NCBI RefSeq assembly: GCF_007997075.1
Contig: NZ_VORS01000002.1
Span: 62,001-126,000 of the forward strand
Source of the DNA: Polaribacter sp. IC073
Lineage (GTDB): Bacteria > Bacteroidota > Bacteroidia > Flavobacteriales > Flavobacteriaceae
Length of the DNA stretch: 64,000 bases
Direction of reading: 5' to 3'
Shown: piece after piece, positions 63,114 through 64,000 of the stretch
How the letters are laid out: each line of letters begins with the position of its first letter
Position numbering within the stretch: position 1 is the stretch's first letter
Made by a program: the position numbers and the translations under genes
The notes under the pieces: generated by a model
Database searches by the model: none
The model's input: only the letters and a program-made list of their open reading frames with translations
Told to the model about the DNA's origin: nothing

Positions 63114-64000
63114 TGTATAAGGAATTGGTAAGTATTATTATTCCTACTTTTAATAGGAAAGACTATTTAGAGTCGACGTTGGAGAGTATTAAAAATCAAA
63201 TCTACCAAAATTGGGAATGTATTATTGTAGATGATGGAGGATATGATAATACAGAGAGCATGGTTTATAATCTCTCTATACAGGACAATCGATTTAAATT
63301 TTTCAAAAGGCCTTTGCATTTAATAAAAGGGGCAAATTCCTGCAGAAACTATGGCTTTGAAAAATCGAAAGGCACATATGTTAATTGGTTTGATGATGAT
63401 GATATTATGCTTCCGAATTTTATTCAAGATAAAATAAATTCAATTGATAATATAGCTCAAAATATGATTATTTCATCAGGGTACAATACAGATGAGTATT
63501 TGAAAAATGGAAAAAAAATAAGCCTAATACAATCTAAAAACACATTATATAAAAACTTTGTTTTAGACGGATTAAATGTTTTAACACCATCAATTTTATT
63601 TAGAAAAGAATTTTTAAATAAACAACAGCTGTTTATAGATACGATTAATAAAGGACAAGAGTTTGAGTTGTTTTCGAGATTATTTTTTAAGACTCATAAA
63701 GAGGAATATAAAATTATTCAGTCATATAGTTTTCTGTATAGAGGTCACCCAGAATCATCAACAAGTAAAGCTATAAAATATAGAGAAGATTTTCACGAAT
63801 CATCGTCTTATATTATAAGTGAAAATTTGGTTAGAGCTATAGAATTATCTGATGGGGAATTAATTCAAAGTTCTTATAGAATGTTATTAAACTTATATAG
63901 GAAGGCTTTAATTCATAAGCATAATTATAATATTAAATTTATTGAAGAAATATTTAAACGAAAACTTCCCAAATGGAAAGATTTCGTTTTATTTTGTTTG
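63113..64000 (+). CDS. Glycosyltransferase family 2, cut by the window end
   Basis: An open frame of 296 codons runs from ATG 63113 to the window edge without a stop. It begins MYKELVSIIIPTFNRKDYLE and has NWECIIVDDGGYDNTE, GANSCRNYGFEKSKGTYVNW and the metal motif FDDDD, followed by KGQEFELFSRLFF: a family 2 glycosyltransferase. The ATG overlaps the stop of the deacetylase (TGATG), so it is translationally coupled. At 296 codons most of the protein is present; only the C-terminal end is missing. Confidence 0.9.
   Translation, partial: MYKELVSIIIPTFNRKDYLESTLESIKNQIYQNWECIIVDDGGYDNTESMVYNLSIQDNRFKFFKRPLHLIKGANSCRNYGFEKSKGTYVNWFDDDDIMLPNFIQDKINSIDNIAQNMIISSGYNTDEYLKNGKKISLIQSKNTLYKNFVLDGLNVLTPSILFRKEFLNKQQLFIDTINKGQEFELFSRLFFKTHKEEYKIIQSYSFLYRGHPESSTSKAIKYREDFHESSSYIISENLVRAIELSDGELIQSSYRMLLNLYRKALIHKHNYNIKFIEEIFKRKLPKWKDFVLFCL

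Overview
The window is AT-rich, gene-dense DNA from a member of the Bacteroidota, most likely a marine flavobacterium (family Flavobacteriaceae; a Polaribacter or Tenacibaculum type is plausible, but genus is inference). The evidence is SusC/SusD and TonB-dependent receptors, two proteins with type IX secretion C-terminal sorting domains, RNase Y, a 6S-like RNA between zapA and rny, and promoters with the Bacteroidota -7 element TAnnTTTG rather than a sigma-70 -10 box. I see no tRNA, rRNA, CRISPR array, insertion sequence or prophage.

Layout. 1-3.1 kb: a tricorn-like S41 protease. 3.3-12.1 kb: a divergent heme/iron locus. On the minus strand, a tightly packed five-gene operon runs DUF6607 protein (frameshifted here), periplasmic ankyrin protein, DUF2271 protein, PepSY/flavodoxin/ferredoxin-reductase fusion, and a small Cys-rich protein. 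On the plus strand are a TonB-dependent receptor and a HmuY-like lipoprotein. The DUF2271 protein carries a D-A-I-T-G-A-T motif of the kind that ApbE modifies with FMN, so the locus looks like a heme/iron importer coupled to a trans-envelope flavin electron chain. 12.2-16.2 kb: a polytopic membrane protein and a leucine-rich-repeat protein. 16.3-19.1 kb: uvrA. 19.3-24.4 kb: an ECF sigma factor, a large type IX-secreted protein with a direct-repeat operator in front, and two small genes of 59 and 47 codons. 24.4-29.3 kb: NAD(P)-binding protein, an endonuclease III homologue lacking its Fe-S cysteines, Bcp peroxiredoxin, a histidine kinase/response regulator pair and an orphan LuxR-type regulator.

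29.4-35.2 kb: a 1937-residue secreted leucine-rich protein built from four large duplicated modules and a shorter fifth. 35.3-39.5 kb: M23 peptidase plus TonB-dependent receptor operon. 39.5-42.0 kb: a small coiled-coil protein, zapA, 6S-like RNA and rny. 42.2-48.2 kb: SusC, SusD and an alkaline-phosphatase-superfamily lipoprotein preceded by an octamer tandem repeat. 48.2-52.1 kb: xerD-like recombinase, TM2 protein, two envelope proteins, aroQ and a GNAT acetyltransferase.

52.2-64.0 kb: a surface-polysaccharide cluster that continues past the window edge. It has an ABC exporter (permease and ATPase with a C-terminal extension), a methyltransferase-like protein, at least six glycosyltransferases, a core-2/I-branching-type glycosyltransferase split by an in-frame stop, and a polysaccharide deacetylase. 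Genes overlap by a few bases or are very close, so it is probably one long transcript. It looks even more AT-rich than the rest, as is common for exchanged polysaccharide loci.

Two genes are broken by a single change each (frameshift near 8547, stop at 60642). Each could be real decay or a sequencing error.
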